A stretch of 12,782 nucleotides of DNA, from assembly GCA_029007015.1 (NCBI GenBank), contig JAQXHB010000057.1, forward strand, positions 1-12,782, written 5' to 3'. Each line of letters begins with the position of its first letter. Position 1 is the stretch's first letter. Positions 1-7,738 of this stretch are shown here, piece after piece. The notes below the pieces were generated by a model, which was given only the letters and a program-made list of their open reading frames with translations, was not told the DNA's origin and did not search any database. Made by a program: the position numbers and the translations under genes. The DNA comes from Bacillota bacterium (GTDB lineage Bacteria; Bacillota; Clostridia; Oscillospirales; Acutalibacteraceae).

Positions 1-1
1 T

Positions 2-1771
2 ATCGCCGGCGACTACGCCATTGGCGATATTTATATTTTGAGCAGTCGGTGTGCGTCGCTGATACCCGAGGAGGGGGCCGCCGACATACCCGATTTGGTA
101 AAGATACTGCTCAGCCGCGGCCGCACCGTAACCGGTGTTAAGTGCGACTATTATAAACAAATTGTTTCGGTTGCCGATTACATCGACTGTCAGTGCGATG
201 TTTTAGGCGGGGTTCTGGGAAATGTCGGTGACACAGCGCGTCCCGACGGCGATTATAAGCTGTTTGAACCGTGTATCATCGGTAAAAATGTCAGCATCGG
301 TCACGGCGCCGTTATCGGCCCCAACGCCGTTATAGAAAGCGGCGCTGTCATCGGTGAGAGTGCGCGCGTGAGGCGCTCGGTCATTATGAGCGGAGCCGCT
401 GTGGGCGAAAGCGCACGCGTCGACGGCGCGGTTGTGTGCGACGGGGCGGCTGTTGAGCCGTCGGCAGAGATGAGCGAGGGCAGTGTGCTCGGTGAGGACG
501 CCGTGCTGAGCCAAGGCTCCAAACTGTGCGAGAATGTGCGTGTGTGGCCGCATATCTGCACCGACAAGATGGCCACATATGACAATGATGTTCACACATC
601 GGTCAAAAAAATTGAGTATTTCGGTGACGACGGCATTGCCGGAGAGGGTGAACAAGGTATGACACCCGAATTTTGCTGTCGTGTGGGCGCGGCGCTCGGC
701 TCTGTTGCGGCAAAGGTGGGGGTAGGTTCGGCCGAAGGCCCTGCCGCAAACGCCTTTAAGGCGGCGCTTGCATCGGGCGTGCTCGGCGCCGGCTCGCAGG
801 TGTGGGATTTCGGCAATTTGATAGAGTCGCAGATGGCTTTTGTTACGGCTTTTTGCGACCTCAATATCGCCGCCTACATCAGCGTGGGGCCTCGGTGCAG
901 CATACGGCTCATCGGCAGTGGCGGTCTGCCCATTTCGCGGCGCACCGAAATGGAAATTGACCGACGCGTGACCGAGAGTGACTTTAGAACGGCGCCGTGG
1001 AACTCATACCGCGAAACGGCCGATGTCAGCGGCCTAAAAATACTCTACCGTCAGCATTTAAATTCGCTGGCGCCAAACGGACTTGACGGCATGAGCGCCC
1101 GTGTGCGTTGCACCAACCGCGAGGCTGAGCGGCTGTTTGAGGACACTCTGCACCGCCTCGGCTGTGATGTGACCGAGGGTATGCTGATGACGCTGTCGGA
1201 GGGCGGCACGCGGCTGAGCATTTGCGATGTGCCCGATGAGCCGCTGACCAACGACCGCACGGTGGCTCTGTGCTGTCTTATCGAACTCAAAAAAGGGCAT
1301 GACTTGACCGTGCCGGCTGATACGCCGCTGAGCGTCGATGATATGGCCGCCGCATACGGACGCACCGTACACCGATATTCCTGCTGTCCGGGCAATATCA
1401 GCGCGCAGTACGGCCGCTCGGTGCCGGGACAACTGTTTTTGCGTGACGGCATAATGGCGGCGATATATATTCTTTACTATCTAAAGCAAAGCGGCGAAAC
1501 ACTGTCCGAACTTACAGCCGAACTGCCGCGGTTTTCCACCGCCATGCGCATGATAGAGTCGCCCGCCGCCTGTGAGGGCCTGTGCGAGCGGTACGGGTGC
1601 GCCGACGGCGGCACGGTCATAAATGCCAAAAACGGGCGGATTATGCTCACTCCGATGGCCGGCCGGCACGGACTGCGCATGATTGCCGAGGCGTGTGACG
1701 CCGAAACGGCTGAGGAAATATGCGGCGAGTTGGCTGAACAACTGCTCCGTGAACTTGACAAAAAGGGGTAA
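2..1771 (+). CDS. Sugar-phosphate nucleotidyltransferase-like protein, C-terminal part (beta-helix plus degenerate phosphomannomutase-like domain); 5' partial
   Basis: The frame is open from the first complete codon (position 2), so the gene starts upstream. The TTG at 38 is not a credible start because the sequence before it (ending GDIYIL) continues the same fold. The visible part is the tail of a nucleotidyltransferase domain, then a left-handed beta-helix of hexapeptide repeats at about 269-560 (GKNVSIG, GAVIGPNAVI, GAVIGESARV), then a region laid out like an alpha-D-phosphohexomutase at about 656-1768. Known relatives are annotated as mannose-1-phosphate guanylyltransferase/phosphomannomutase fusions that supply sugar nucleotides for surface polysaccharide. 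The mutase landmarks are degraded: the TASHNP serine loop is replaced by a shorter SVGPRC stretch, the DGDGDR metal loop by LSEGGTR, and the phosphate-binding RPSGTEP-type motif by TPMAGRHG. The frame is intact, so this looks like a retained non-catalytic module rather than a pseudogene. The substrate cannot be told because the catalytic N-terminus is outside the window. Confidence 0.75.
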   Translation: MAGDYAIGDIYILSSRCASLIPEEGAADIPDLVKILLSRGRTVTGVKCDYYKQIVSVADYIDCQCDVLGGVLGNVGDTARPDGDYKLFEPCIIGKNVSIGHGAVIGPNAVIESGAVIGESARVRRSVIMSGAAVGESARVDGAVVCDGAAVEPSAEMSEGSVLGEDAVLSQGSKLCENVRVWPHICTDKMATYDNDVHTSVKKIEYFGDDGIAGEGEQGMTPEFCCRVGAALGSVAAKVGVGSAEGPAANAFKAALASGVLGAGSQVWDFGNLIESQMAFVTAFCDLNIAAYISVGPRCSIRLIGSGGLPISRRTEMEIDRRVTESDFRTAPWNSYRETADVSGLKILYRQHLNSLAPNGLDGMSARVRCTNREAERLFEDTLHRLGCDVTEGMLMTLSEGGTRLSICDVPDEPLTNDRTVALCCLIELKKGHDLTVPADTPLSVDDMAAAYGRTVHRYSCCPGNISAQYGRSVPGQLFLRDGIMAAIYILYYLKQSGETLSELTAELPRFSTAMRMIESPAACEGLCERYGCADGGTVINAKNGRIMLTPMAGRHGLRMIAEACDAETAEEICGELAEQLLRELDKKG

Positions 1772-1783
1772 AGGGTATAAAAT
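1755..1783 (+). promoter_or_regulatory. Predicted sigma-A-type promoter for the rnj operon
   Basis: A perfect -35 hexamer TTGACA (1755-1760) lies 17 bp upstream of TAAAAT (1778-1783), which matches five of six consensus -10 positions. The -35 lies inside the last codons of the upstream gene and the -10 just after its stop. Transcription would begin near 1790, giving a leader of about 220 nt before rnj. This is the best promoter match in the window's only large intergenic gap. It is inferred from the sequence only. Confidence 0.5.
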
Positions 1784-1840
1784 AACAGTAAATTAGGTAA
1801 TTATGCTCTGTTGGTATTTATATATATTAAATAAATTAAG

Positions 1841-1870
1841 CGGCCGCCTTTTCGGCGCCGTTTGTCTGTT
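1841..1870 (+). terminator. Possible weak intrinsic terminator or attenuator hairpin
   Basis: CGGC-C-GCC (1841-1848) can pair with GGCGCCG (1854-1860) around a short T-rich loop with one bulged C. A T-rich but interrupted tail (TTTGTCTGTT) follows. It could end transcription from the upstream gene. Because it lies downstream of the predicted promoter at 1755-1783, it would also sit in the rnj leader and could act as an attenuator. The stem is short and the U-tract imperfect, so the call is weak. Confidence 0.3.
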
Positions 1871-1890
1871 CAGTTATATTTATCCGTAAT

Positions 1891-1990
1891 TCTGTGTCCG
1901 AGCGGGCACGGGTGAGCATATTGTTCCCTTGTAGCGTTGCTTCAGGGGTACATATCATTATTTTTCTGCGCAATTTTATGTCGTGCGCAG
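1891..1990 (+). other. Cluster of three potential stem-loops in the rnj 5' leader
   Basis: Three consecutive hairpins can be drawn. The first pairs 1891-1899 with 1904-1912 (core GTGTCC/GGGCAC, GAGC loop, with wobble pairs). The second pairs 1922-1931 with 1943-1952 (core CCCTTG/CAGGGG, one U-U mismatch). The third is a perfect 7-bp stem, CTGCGCA at 1966-1972 with TGCGCAG at 1984-1990. The last ends ten bases before the rnj Shine-Dalgarno sequence. I do not recognise a known riboswitch or small RNA family here. Together with 1841-1860 they occupy much of the 240-bp gap, so the gap is probably a structured leader rather than a hidden gene. Confidence 0.4.
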
Positions 1991-2000
1991 CGACAGAAAC

Positions 2001-2004
2001 GAGG
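2001..2004 (+). promoter_or_regulatory. Ribosome binding site deciding the rnj start
   Basis: GAGG lies seven bases before the ATG at 2012. The frame stays open upstream to 1937, but the extra 25 codons would be encoded by the structured leader and have no comparable site. The ATG at 2012 is therefore preferred. Confidence 0.6.
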
Positions 2005-2011
2005 TTTATTT

Positions 2012-3883
2012 ATGCCAGAGGCAAAAAAAGAAAAACAATTATCACCGGCTGAAAAACAGTCGCGCGGCACAACGCAAAAATCCAGGGGCACACGCCAGCA
2101 GAAGGACGGTGCCGCTGTGCAGGGCGCTGTCAAGCAAAGGGGACGCCCGAGAAAGAAACAGCCCGAACAGACCGAGTCACAGCCGGCGCCCCGTGCAAAT
2201 TCGGCCGGCAGACAGAAGCGCACATCCAAGAAACCGACCGCGCAGGTTCGCATAATTCCTCTCGGCGGTCTGGACGAAATCGGCAAGAACATCACCGCCT
2301 ATGAATGCGGCAACGATATCATACTCATCGACTGCGGCATGGCATTTCCCGACGAGGACATGCCCGGCGTTGACCTTGTCATACCCGATTTTACCTTTGT
2401 GGTCAAAAACAAGGACCGCATCAAGGGACTTTTCCTGACCCACGGACATGAGGACCACATCGGCGCGATACCCTATTTGCTCAAGGAGATGCGCGTGCCC
2501 ATTTACGGCACGCGGCTGACCCTCGGCCTTGTCAAGGGTAAACTGGAGGAGCACCGCCTGAGCGGCATCCAACTGCACGAGTGCTCCCCGGGCAGTGTCA
2601 TCAAGGCCGGCTGTTTCAGTGTCGAATTTATACATGTCAACCACAGCATACCCGATGCCGTCGGATTTGCCATTCGCTGTCCGGGCGGTTTGTTCGTGCA
2701 TACCGGCGACTTCAAAATCGATACCACGCCCATTGACGGCGAGGTAATTGATTTGGCGCGGTTTGCCCAATTGGGCAAAGAGGGCGTGACCGCACTGCTG
2801 GCCGACTCGACCAATGCCGAGCGCGCAGGATTTACTCCCAGCGAGAGTTTGGTCGGTCACACCTTTTCAACCCTTTTCCGGCGCGGCGCAAATCAGCGCA
2901 TTATCGTGGCCAGTTTTTCGTCCAATATTCACCGCATACAGCAGATAATCGACGAGGCTGTGCGCTGTAACCGCAAAGTGGCCGTCTCAGGCCGCAGTAT
3001 GATAAATGTTGTCAATGTGGCCACCGAACTGGGCTACCTCAAGGTACCGGAGGGCGTGCTTATTGACATTAGCCTTATTCGCCGCTACCGCCCCGAGCAA
3101 CTGGTAATCATCACCACCGGCTCGCAGGGTGAGCCGATGTCGGCCCTTTACCGTATGGCCTTCAGCGACCACAGACAGGTCGACATAGTCCCGGGTGACA
3201 TGATAATCATATCGGCCACCCCCATCCCCGGCAATGAAAAATTGGTCACCCGTGTGGTCAACCAACTGATGAAACTGGGCGCTGAAGTGGTCTATGAGCG
3301 CATGTACGATGTGCATGTTTCCGGCCACGCCTGCGCCGAGGAACTGAAAATGATGCTCAGTCTTACACGGCCCAAGTTCTTTATTCCGCTTCACGGTGAG
3401 TACAAGCATCTGGCCAAGCATGCCGCCTTGGCCGAGGGTATGGGCATTGATAAAAAGAATATACTCATCTCCCGAATCGGAGATGTCATCGAGATTGCCG
3501 GCGACAAAATGAGCACTGTCGGTCAGGTGCAGGCCGGACAAATGCTGGTCGACGGCCTCGGTGTAGGCGATGTCGGCAACATCGTTTTGCGCGACCGCAA
3601 GCATCTGTCCGAGGATGGCCTTATTGTGGTCGTAATGACCATAGACAAGGTCAGCGGAGATATACTGGCGGGGCCTGATATCGTCACACGCGGATTTGTA
3701 TATGTGCGCGAGGCTGAGGGCCTGATAGAGGATATACGCGCTCAGGTTATCCGTGTTCTGGACAACTGCCAGAGCAGGGACTGGGCCTTCATCAAGGGCA
3801 AGGTGCGTGATGATTTGTCGCGGTATATTTATGACCGCAACAAGCGTTCACCCATGATACTGCCAATCATAATGGAAGTGTAA
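2012..3883 (+). CDS. rnj: Ribonuclease J (metallo-beta-lactamase/beta-CASP RNase) with a basic N-terminal extension
   Basis: A 623-residue RNase J, the 5'-to-3' exonuclease and endonuclease that matures and degrades RNA in Bacillota. The core starts near residue 79 (VRIIPLGGLDEIGKN) and runs to the typical C-terminal ending PMILPIIMEV, about 545 residues, close to the usual family length of about 555. Zinc-ligand motifs are all present: H144-G-H146-E-D148-H149, H211, D233 (HTGDFKID) and H461 (PLHGEYKH), matching B. subtilis RNase J1 with an offset of about 70. The beta-CASP features SFSSNIHR and TGSQGEP are also visible. Residues 1-77 form a Lys/Arg/Gln/Pro-rich, probably disordered extension with an AT-hook-like R43-G-R-P46 and two SRGT repeats. 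It is the first gene after the long leader, with gdpP starting 21 bp downstream. Identification is secure; whether it is a J1 or J2 type is not decided. Confidence 0.96.
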   Translation: MPEAKKEKQLSPAEKQSRGTTQKSRGTRQQKDGAAVQGAVKQRGRPRKKQPEQTESQPAPRANSAGRQKRTSKKPTAQVRIIPLGGLDEIGKNITAYECGNDIILIDCGMAFPDEDMPGVDLVIPDFTFVVKNKDRIKGLFLTHGHEDHIGAIPYLLKEMRVPIYGTRLTLGLVKGKLEEHRLSGIQLHECSPGSVIKAGCFSVEFIHVNHSIPDAVGFAIRCPGGLFVHTGDFKIDTTPIDGEVIDLARFAQLGKEGVTALLADSTNAERAGFTPSESLVGHTFSTLFRRGANQRIIVASFSSNIHRIQQIIDEAVRCNRKVAVSGRSMINVVNVATELGYLKVPEGVLIDISLIRRYRPEQLVIITTGSQGEPMSALYRMAFSDHRQVDIVPGDMIIISATPIPGNEKLVTRVVNQLMKLGAEVVYERMYDVHVSGHACAEELKMMLSLTRPKFFIPLHGEYKHLAKHAALAEGMGIDKKNILISRIGDVIEIAGDKMSTVGQVQAGQMLVDGLGVGDVGNIVLRDRKHLSEDGLIVVVMTIDKVSGDILAGPDIVTRGFVYVREAEGLIEDIRAQVIRVLDNCQSRDWAFIKGKVRDDLSRYIYDRNKRSPMILPIIMEV

Positions 3884-3904
3884 CAGTTCAATCGGAGGAT
3901 TGAT

Positions 3905-5845
3905 ATGAAACCGAACAGTTCTTATTACGGCTTGTTGCCGCTGATACTGCTGGCGGTGTGTGCCGCCGTTACGGTGGTAACCGGATTTTTCAACACTACC
4001 GCATTTTTAATCGAACTGATAGCGGTGCTGGTGCTGGCAGTGCTGGTAATTTACTACTATCTGCGCCGCCAGAAGCATATGCGAGAGTACATGCGCCGCA
4101 TAATAAAGAGCGTTTCCGGCCGTTCAAGGGTGCTCAGCGACCTTGATATGCCGGTGATGATTGCTCACGGCCGCAGTGTTGTGTGGTATAATCCCGCCTT
4201 TCGCATCAAGGTGCTGTCGGGTCATGACTGCATCGGGGATGATTGCGGCCGCATATTGGGCGCAGAGAACGCGTCGCGCCGGTCGGGCGAAGTGTTCGAT
4301 GTGCAGTTCGGCAACCGCCTGTTCGCAGTCAATGTCTGCGCGGCCGGCGATGACAGTTGCATATACTTTTTCAGCGACATGACCGAACTGGACAATGTTA
4401 AGCAGAGTTACAGCGATATCCGGCCGGCGGTCGGATACATAGTGGTCGATAATCTGGACGACCTGCTTCGGGATGTCAAGGACAGTGAATGCGCGCAGAT
4501 AAGCGGTACCATTGAGCAAAAAATTGAGAATTGGGCGGCTGAAATGGGTGGACTTTGCCGCAAACTGAGCAGTGACCGCTTTTTGATGGTTACCGACGAA
4601 AAGCACCTGAAAACTGCTATTGACAAGCGGTTTGACATACTCTCAACCATCAAGACGGTCAGTTTCGGTGAGCGCGGCAACGCCACGCTGTCAATCGGTG
4701 TCGGACACGACGGCGGCAGTTTTGCCGAGTGCGAGGAACTGGCGCGTCAGGCGCTTGATATGGCCCTCGGCCGCGGCGGCGACCAGGCGGCGGTCAAGGA
4801 TAAGAAGGATTTTCTGCTGTTCGGCGGCACTCAGAGCACGCAAACCAAACGCTCACGCGTGCGCACCCGTGTGGTTGCTTCCTCGCTGAAAAAACTCATC
4901 GAGAGCAGTGACAGCGTGTTCATAATGGGACACCGATTTGCCGATTTGGACTGCTTTGGCTCAAGCGTCGGCCTTTATCAGGCTGTGCGCTCGATGGGCA
5001 AGCCGGCCAAGATAGTTATTACGGCTCAGCAAGCGCTGTGCGGCAACCTTATTGATTATGTGCAGGAAAACGGCTTTGACGGCTGTGTAATTGACCCGCA
5101 CGAGGCCATCGGCAAGATGACCAAGCGCACCCTGCTGATAGTCACCGACACTCACCGACGCAATTTTGTCGACAGCCCCGAGCTGTTTGACCGCGCCGAG
5201 ACGACGGTCATCATCGACCACCACCGCAAGACGGTCGACTGCATCGACAGCGCCATCATATTCTATCACGAGCCGTACGCCTCGTCGGCCAGCGAAATGG
5301 TGTCGGAACTGTTGCCCTATCTCGGCAGTAAGGTAGGCCGCATCGGCGCCGAGGCACTGCTGGCCGGCATCATGCTCGACACGCGCAACTTTGTGCTTCA
5401 CACCGGCGTGCGCACATTCGAGGCATCTGCCTATCTGCGCAGTTGCGGCGCCAACCCCGTCACGGTCAAGCAGTTTTTCCGCGGCAGTATCAACACATAT
5501 AAAGAAAAGTCATCTATAATTTCGTCGGCATGTTTGTATGGCGACTGCGCCATATCGGTGTGCGAGGACCAAGGCGAGGATGTGCGCATTTCGTCGGCTC
5601 AGGCGGCCGATGAACTGCTCAATATCGATGGCGTCAACGGGTCGTTTGTTGTGTTTGTCGCGTCGGGCGTGACCAATATTTCGGCGCGCTCATACGGCGC
5701 CATCAATGTGCAGTTGATAATGGAGCAACTGGGCGGAGGCGGACATTTGACAATGGCGGCGGCGCAACTCAACGAAGAGCCGGAAATTGTTTTGAAAAAA
5801 CTCTATTCAGCGATTGACAACTATAAGGCAAACATAGTAAAATAA
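3905..5845 (+). CDS. gdpP: Cyclic-di-AMP phosphodiesterase GdpP (DHH/DHHA1 family membrane protein)
   Basis: A 646-residue protein with the full GdpP/YybT layout, compared with about 659 in B. subtilis. Two N-terminal membrane helices span roughly residues 9-28 and 33-52. A PAS-like domain follows (about 66-150, containing VWYNPAF), then a degenerate GGDEF domain (about 160-300, with SSDRF where GGDEF is expected), then DHH and DHHA1 domains. Metal ligands are present: H343, D347 and D349 (GHRFADLD), D415 (TDTH), D438-H439-H440 and D492, plus the DHHA1 GGGGH at 610-614. Family members hydrolyse c-di-AMP to pApA, controlling potassium and turgor, cell-wall homeostasis and beta-lactam tolerance. 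The degenerate GGDEF domain is normal for the family. A GGAGG lies six bases before the ATG. It is followed by rplI and dnaB, the standard Bacillota order. Confidence 0.95.
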   Translation: MKPNSSYYGLLPLILLAVCAAVTVVTGFFNTTAFLIELIAVLVLAVLVIYYYLRRQKHMREYMRRIIKSVSGRSRVLSDLDMPVMIAHGRSVVWYNPAFRIKVLSGHDCIGDDCGRILGAENASRRSGEVFDVQFGNRLFAVNVCAAGDDSCIYFFSDMTELDNVKQSYSDIRPAVGYIVVDNLDDLLRDVKDSECAQISGTIEQKIENWAAEMGGLCRKLSSDRFLMVTDEKHLKTAIDKRFDILSTIKTVSFGERGNATLSIGVGHDGGSFAECEELARQALDMALGRGGDQAAVKDKKDFLLFGGTQSTQTKRSRVRTRVVASSLKKLIESSDSVFIMGHRFADLDCFGSSVGLYQAVRSMGKPAKIVITAQQALCGNLIDYVQENGFDGCVIDPHEAIGKMTKRTLLIVTDTHRRNFVDSPELFDRAETTVIIDHHRKTVDCIDSAIIFYHEPYASSASEMVSELLPYLGSKVGRIGAEALLAGIMLDTRNFVLHTGVRTFEASAYLRSCGANPVTVKQFFRGSINTYKEKSSIISSACLYGDCAISVCEDQGEDVRISSAQAADELLNIDGVNGSFVVFVASGVTNISARSYGAINVQLIMEQLGGGGHLTMAAAQLNEEPEIVLKKLYSAIDNYKANIVK

Positions 5846-5877
5846 TATGATGCTTTCGGTACTGGAGGTTAACGGAT

Positions 5878-6321
5878 ATGAAAGTTATTTTAAACGCAGA
5901 TGTTAAGGGACACGGCAAAAAAGGCGATATGGTCAATGTTTCGGACGGATATGCACGAAACTTTCTGCTGCCTAAGGGATTGGCAGTAGTGGCCGACGCT
6001 CAGGCCGTAACTGAGTATAAGAACCGCGAGGAATCAAAGGCATTCCGCGCCGCCGAGGAGAAGGCTGCGGCTCAGGCGGCGGCCGATACAATCAACGGCG
6101 GCCGTGTGGTCATCAAGGCCAAGGCCGGCGCCGGCGGCAAACTGTTCGGCAGTGTCACCTCCAAGGAAATCGGTGAGGCGATAAATGCCGCTTACAAACT
6201 GAACATCGACCGGCGCAAGATAGTTGTAGCCGACATTAAATCGGCCGGCGAGTTTGAGGCAGAGGTGCGTTTGCACGCCGGTATTTCTGCCAAACTGACC
6301 GTCGCGGTCGAGATCGAGTAA
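5878..6321 (+). CDS. rplI: 50S ribosomal protein L9
   Basis: A 147-residue protein of standard L9 length. The N-terminal rRNA-binding domain carries the family signature GKKGDMVNVSDGYARNFLLP and begins MKVILNADVKGHG. An Ala/Glu/Lys-rich helix (about residues 45-75) connects to the C-terminal domain, which contains GKLFGSVTSKEI. L9 binds 23S rRNA near the base of the L1 stalk and helps maintain frame. A strong GGAGG at 5864-5868 sits nine bases before the ATG. The gene lies between gdpP (32 bp upstream) and dnaB, a conserved neighbourhood. Its last codons contain one of only three GATC sites in the window. Confidence 0.97.
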   Translation: MKVILNADVKGHGKKGDMVNVSDGYARNFLLPKGLAVVADAQAVTEYKNREESKAFRAAEEKAAAQAAADTINGGRVVIKAKAGAGGKLFGSVTSKEIGEAINAAYKLNIDRRKIVVADIKSAGEFEAEVRLHAGISAKLTVAVEIE

Positions 6322-6342
6322 GATTTCAAAAATCAACCGTTT

Positions 6343-6346
6343 GGAG
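6343..6346 (+). promoter_or_regulatory. Ribosome binding site deciding the dnaB start
   Basis: GGAG lies nine bases before the ATG at 6356. The frame also offers TTG at 6341, which precedes the site, and ATG at 6347, which touches it. The ATG at 6356 is the only start with normal spacing. Confidence 0.6.
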
Positions 6347-6355
6347 ATGGTCGAT

Positions 6356-7738
6356 ATGGCAGATAATATACAGTTTGAAAGCCTCGGCGGCCAAATTATG
6401 CCTTTCAGTGCCGAGGCCGAGCAATCGGTGCTCGGCTCTGTGCTTATTGATCCGAGCAGCCTTGACACGGTGTGCAGTATGCTCAAGCCGGAGCACTTCT
6501 ATTTGCCGCAACATCAGGCGATATTTACGGCCATGGTGGATATGTACGCGCAGTCCAAGCCGGTCGACCCGGTCACCCTACTTGAGGAACTCAAACAGCG
6601 TGGCGTGTACGATGAGTCGGGCGGCAAGTCGTATCTGATGCAACTGGCGCAGGTAGTGCCCGTTGCGTCCAATGTGGCGGTGTACGCCAAGACGGTGTAT
6701 GACAAATTCATCAGCCGCTCGCTTATCGAGGCGTCGCGCAAGACCATCTCCGATGTGGAGGAGGGCGCAGGCGACGCGGGCACGCTGGTTGATTTGGCCG
6801 AGCAGCGCATTTTCGAAATCCGTCAGGGGCGCGAGGTGGACGGTCTCAAGCACATAAAGGATGTTCTGCTGGGCGAGACCATCGACCGACTCAACAAGAT
6901 GAGCGACCCCGATATCAAGGCGCAGTTCACCGGCATACCCACCGGAATAGCCGACCTTGACAGGGTCATAACCGGACTGAACAAGCCCGATTTGATAGTT
7001 CTCGGCGCACGCCCAGGTATGGGTAAAACCAGTTTTGCTCTCAACATTGCGCGCCATGTCGCGGTCAAAGAGAAGCGCACAGTCGCCTTTTTCTCACTTG
7101 AGATGACGCGCGACCAGATTGCCATGCGACTGCTGTCGGCCGACGCCTACATAGACTCCAAGAAACTGCGTACGGGCGAACTGGAGGGCGCCGAGTGGAC
7201 ACGGCTCGTTCAGGCGGTCGATGTGCTGTCTGCGAGCGAATTTTACATTGATGAAACCAGCAACATCACCGTGCCCGAGATGCGCGCTAAACTGCGCCGC
7301 ATGAGGCATGTTGATTTGGTCATCATCGACTACTTGGGCCTCATGCATTCTCCCAAGCACACCGACAACCGCGTGCTGGAAATAAGCGAGATTACCCGCG
7401 GACTGAAAATTATGGCCAAAGACTTAAATGTGCCGATAATCGTCTGCGCGCAACTTTCGCGTGCCTCTGAGGGCCAGGATAAGCGCTCGCACAAGCCGGT
7501 GCTGTCCAATTTGCGTGATTCCGGCTCCATCGAGCAGGACGCAGATATCGTAATGTTCCTCTACCGCGAGAATTACTATTCAAAGGATAACAACGACCCC
7601 GAGAATCAGGCCGACAGCCACGAGGCAATTTGCATCGTGGCCAAGAACCGCCACGGCGAGGTGTGCGATGTGCCGCTCTACTGGGACGACAAGCACACCC
7701 GTTACACGGGCGTCTCACGCGGAACACATGAAGCGTAA
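6356..7738 (+). CDS. dnaB: Replicative DNA helicase DnaB
   Basis: A 460-residue hexameric replicative helicase, usual length for the family (dnaC in B. subtilis naming). The N-terminal helical domain begins near MPFSAEAEQSVLGSVLID, a linker follows around residues 160-190, and then the RecA-like ATPase domain. Visible ATPase residues: Walker A GARPGMGKT at 217-225 (K224, T225), catalytic E249 in FFSLEM, Walker B D325 in VIIDYLGLM, H3 glutamine Q366 in CAQLSR, and the K430/R432 pair in KNRHG that acts on the neighbouring subunit's ATP. All correspond to residues known from Geobacillus DnaB. No intein is present. The gene is 34 bp downstream of rplI, and its last 11 bases overlap the start of tilS. 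Confidence 0.97.
   Translation: MADNIQFESLGGQIMPFSAEAEQSVLGSVLIDPSSLDTVCSMLKPEHFYLPQHQAIFTAMVDMYAQSKPVDPVTLLEELKQRGVYDESGGKSYLMQLAQVVPVASNVAVYAKTVYDKFISRSLIEASRKTISDVEEGAGDAGTLVDLAEQRIFEIRQGREVDGLKHIKDVLLGETIDRLNKMSDPDIKAQFTGIPTGIADLDRVITGLNKPDLIVLGARPGMGKTSFALNIARHVAVKEKRTVAFFSLEMTRDQIAMRLLSADAYIDSKKLRTGELEGAEWTRLVQAVDVLSASEFYIDETSNITVPEMRAKLRRMRHVDLVIIDYLGLMHSPKHTDNRVLEISEITRGLKIMAKDLNVPIIVCAQLSRASEGQDKRSHKPVLSNLRDSGSIEQDADIVMFLYRENYYSKDNNDPENQADSHEAICIVAKNRHGEVCDVPLYWDDKHTRYTGVSRGTHEA

Noticed and set aside
38..40. TTG as the start of the first gene
   Set aside because: The frame is open to the window edge and the preceding residues continue the protein, so the gene is 5' truncated by the window.
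269..560. Repeat-rich stretch as a possible DNA repeat array
   Set aside because: The periodicity is at protein level, hexapeptide repeats of a beta-helix, and the DNA units are not similar enough to be a repeat element.
1929..1958. Second possible rnj promoter, TTGTAG with TATCAT 18 bp downstream
   Set aside because: It is weaker than the match at 1755-1783 and lies within predicted hairpin sequence. It is kept only as a possibility; if real, the mRNA would begin at the hairpin of 1966-1990.
1937..2011. Upstream extension of rnj by 25 codons
   Set aside because: It would be encoded by the hairpin region and has no good ribosome site. ATG at 2012 has GAGG at proper spacing.
2177..2860. Long minus-strand open frame of 227 codons opposite rnj
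   Set aside because: It lies wholly opposite conserved RNase J sequence, resembles no family I know, and long antisense frames are expected in GC-rich codon usage.
4184..4192. Extended -10-like TGGTATAAT in gdpP
   Set aside because: It is simply the codons for Trp-Tyr-Asn of the PAS domain, with no -35 at suitable spacing.
7317..7343. DYLGLM instead of the usual DYLQLM in DnaB Walker B as a possible catalytic change
   Set aside because: The catalytic aspartate is present and the functional glutamine of motif H3 is the later Q366, which is intact. This looks like ordinary variation.
7668..7727. Earlier tilS start inside dnaB
   Set aside because: The added 20 residues do not look like TilS, and the MKRKILEAV start fits the family.
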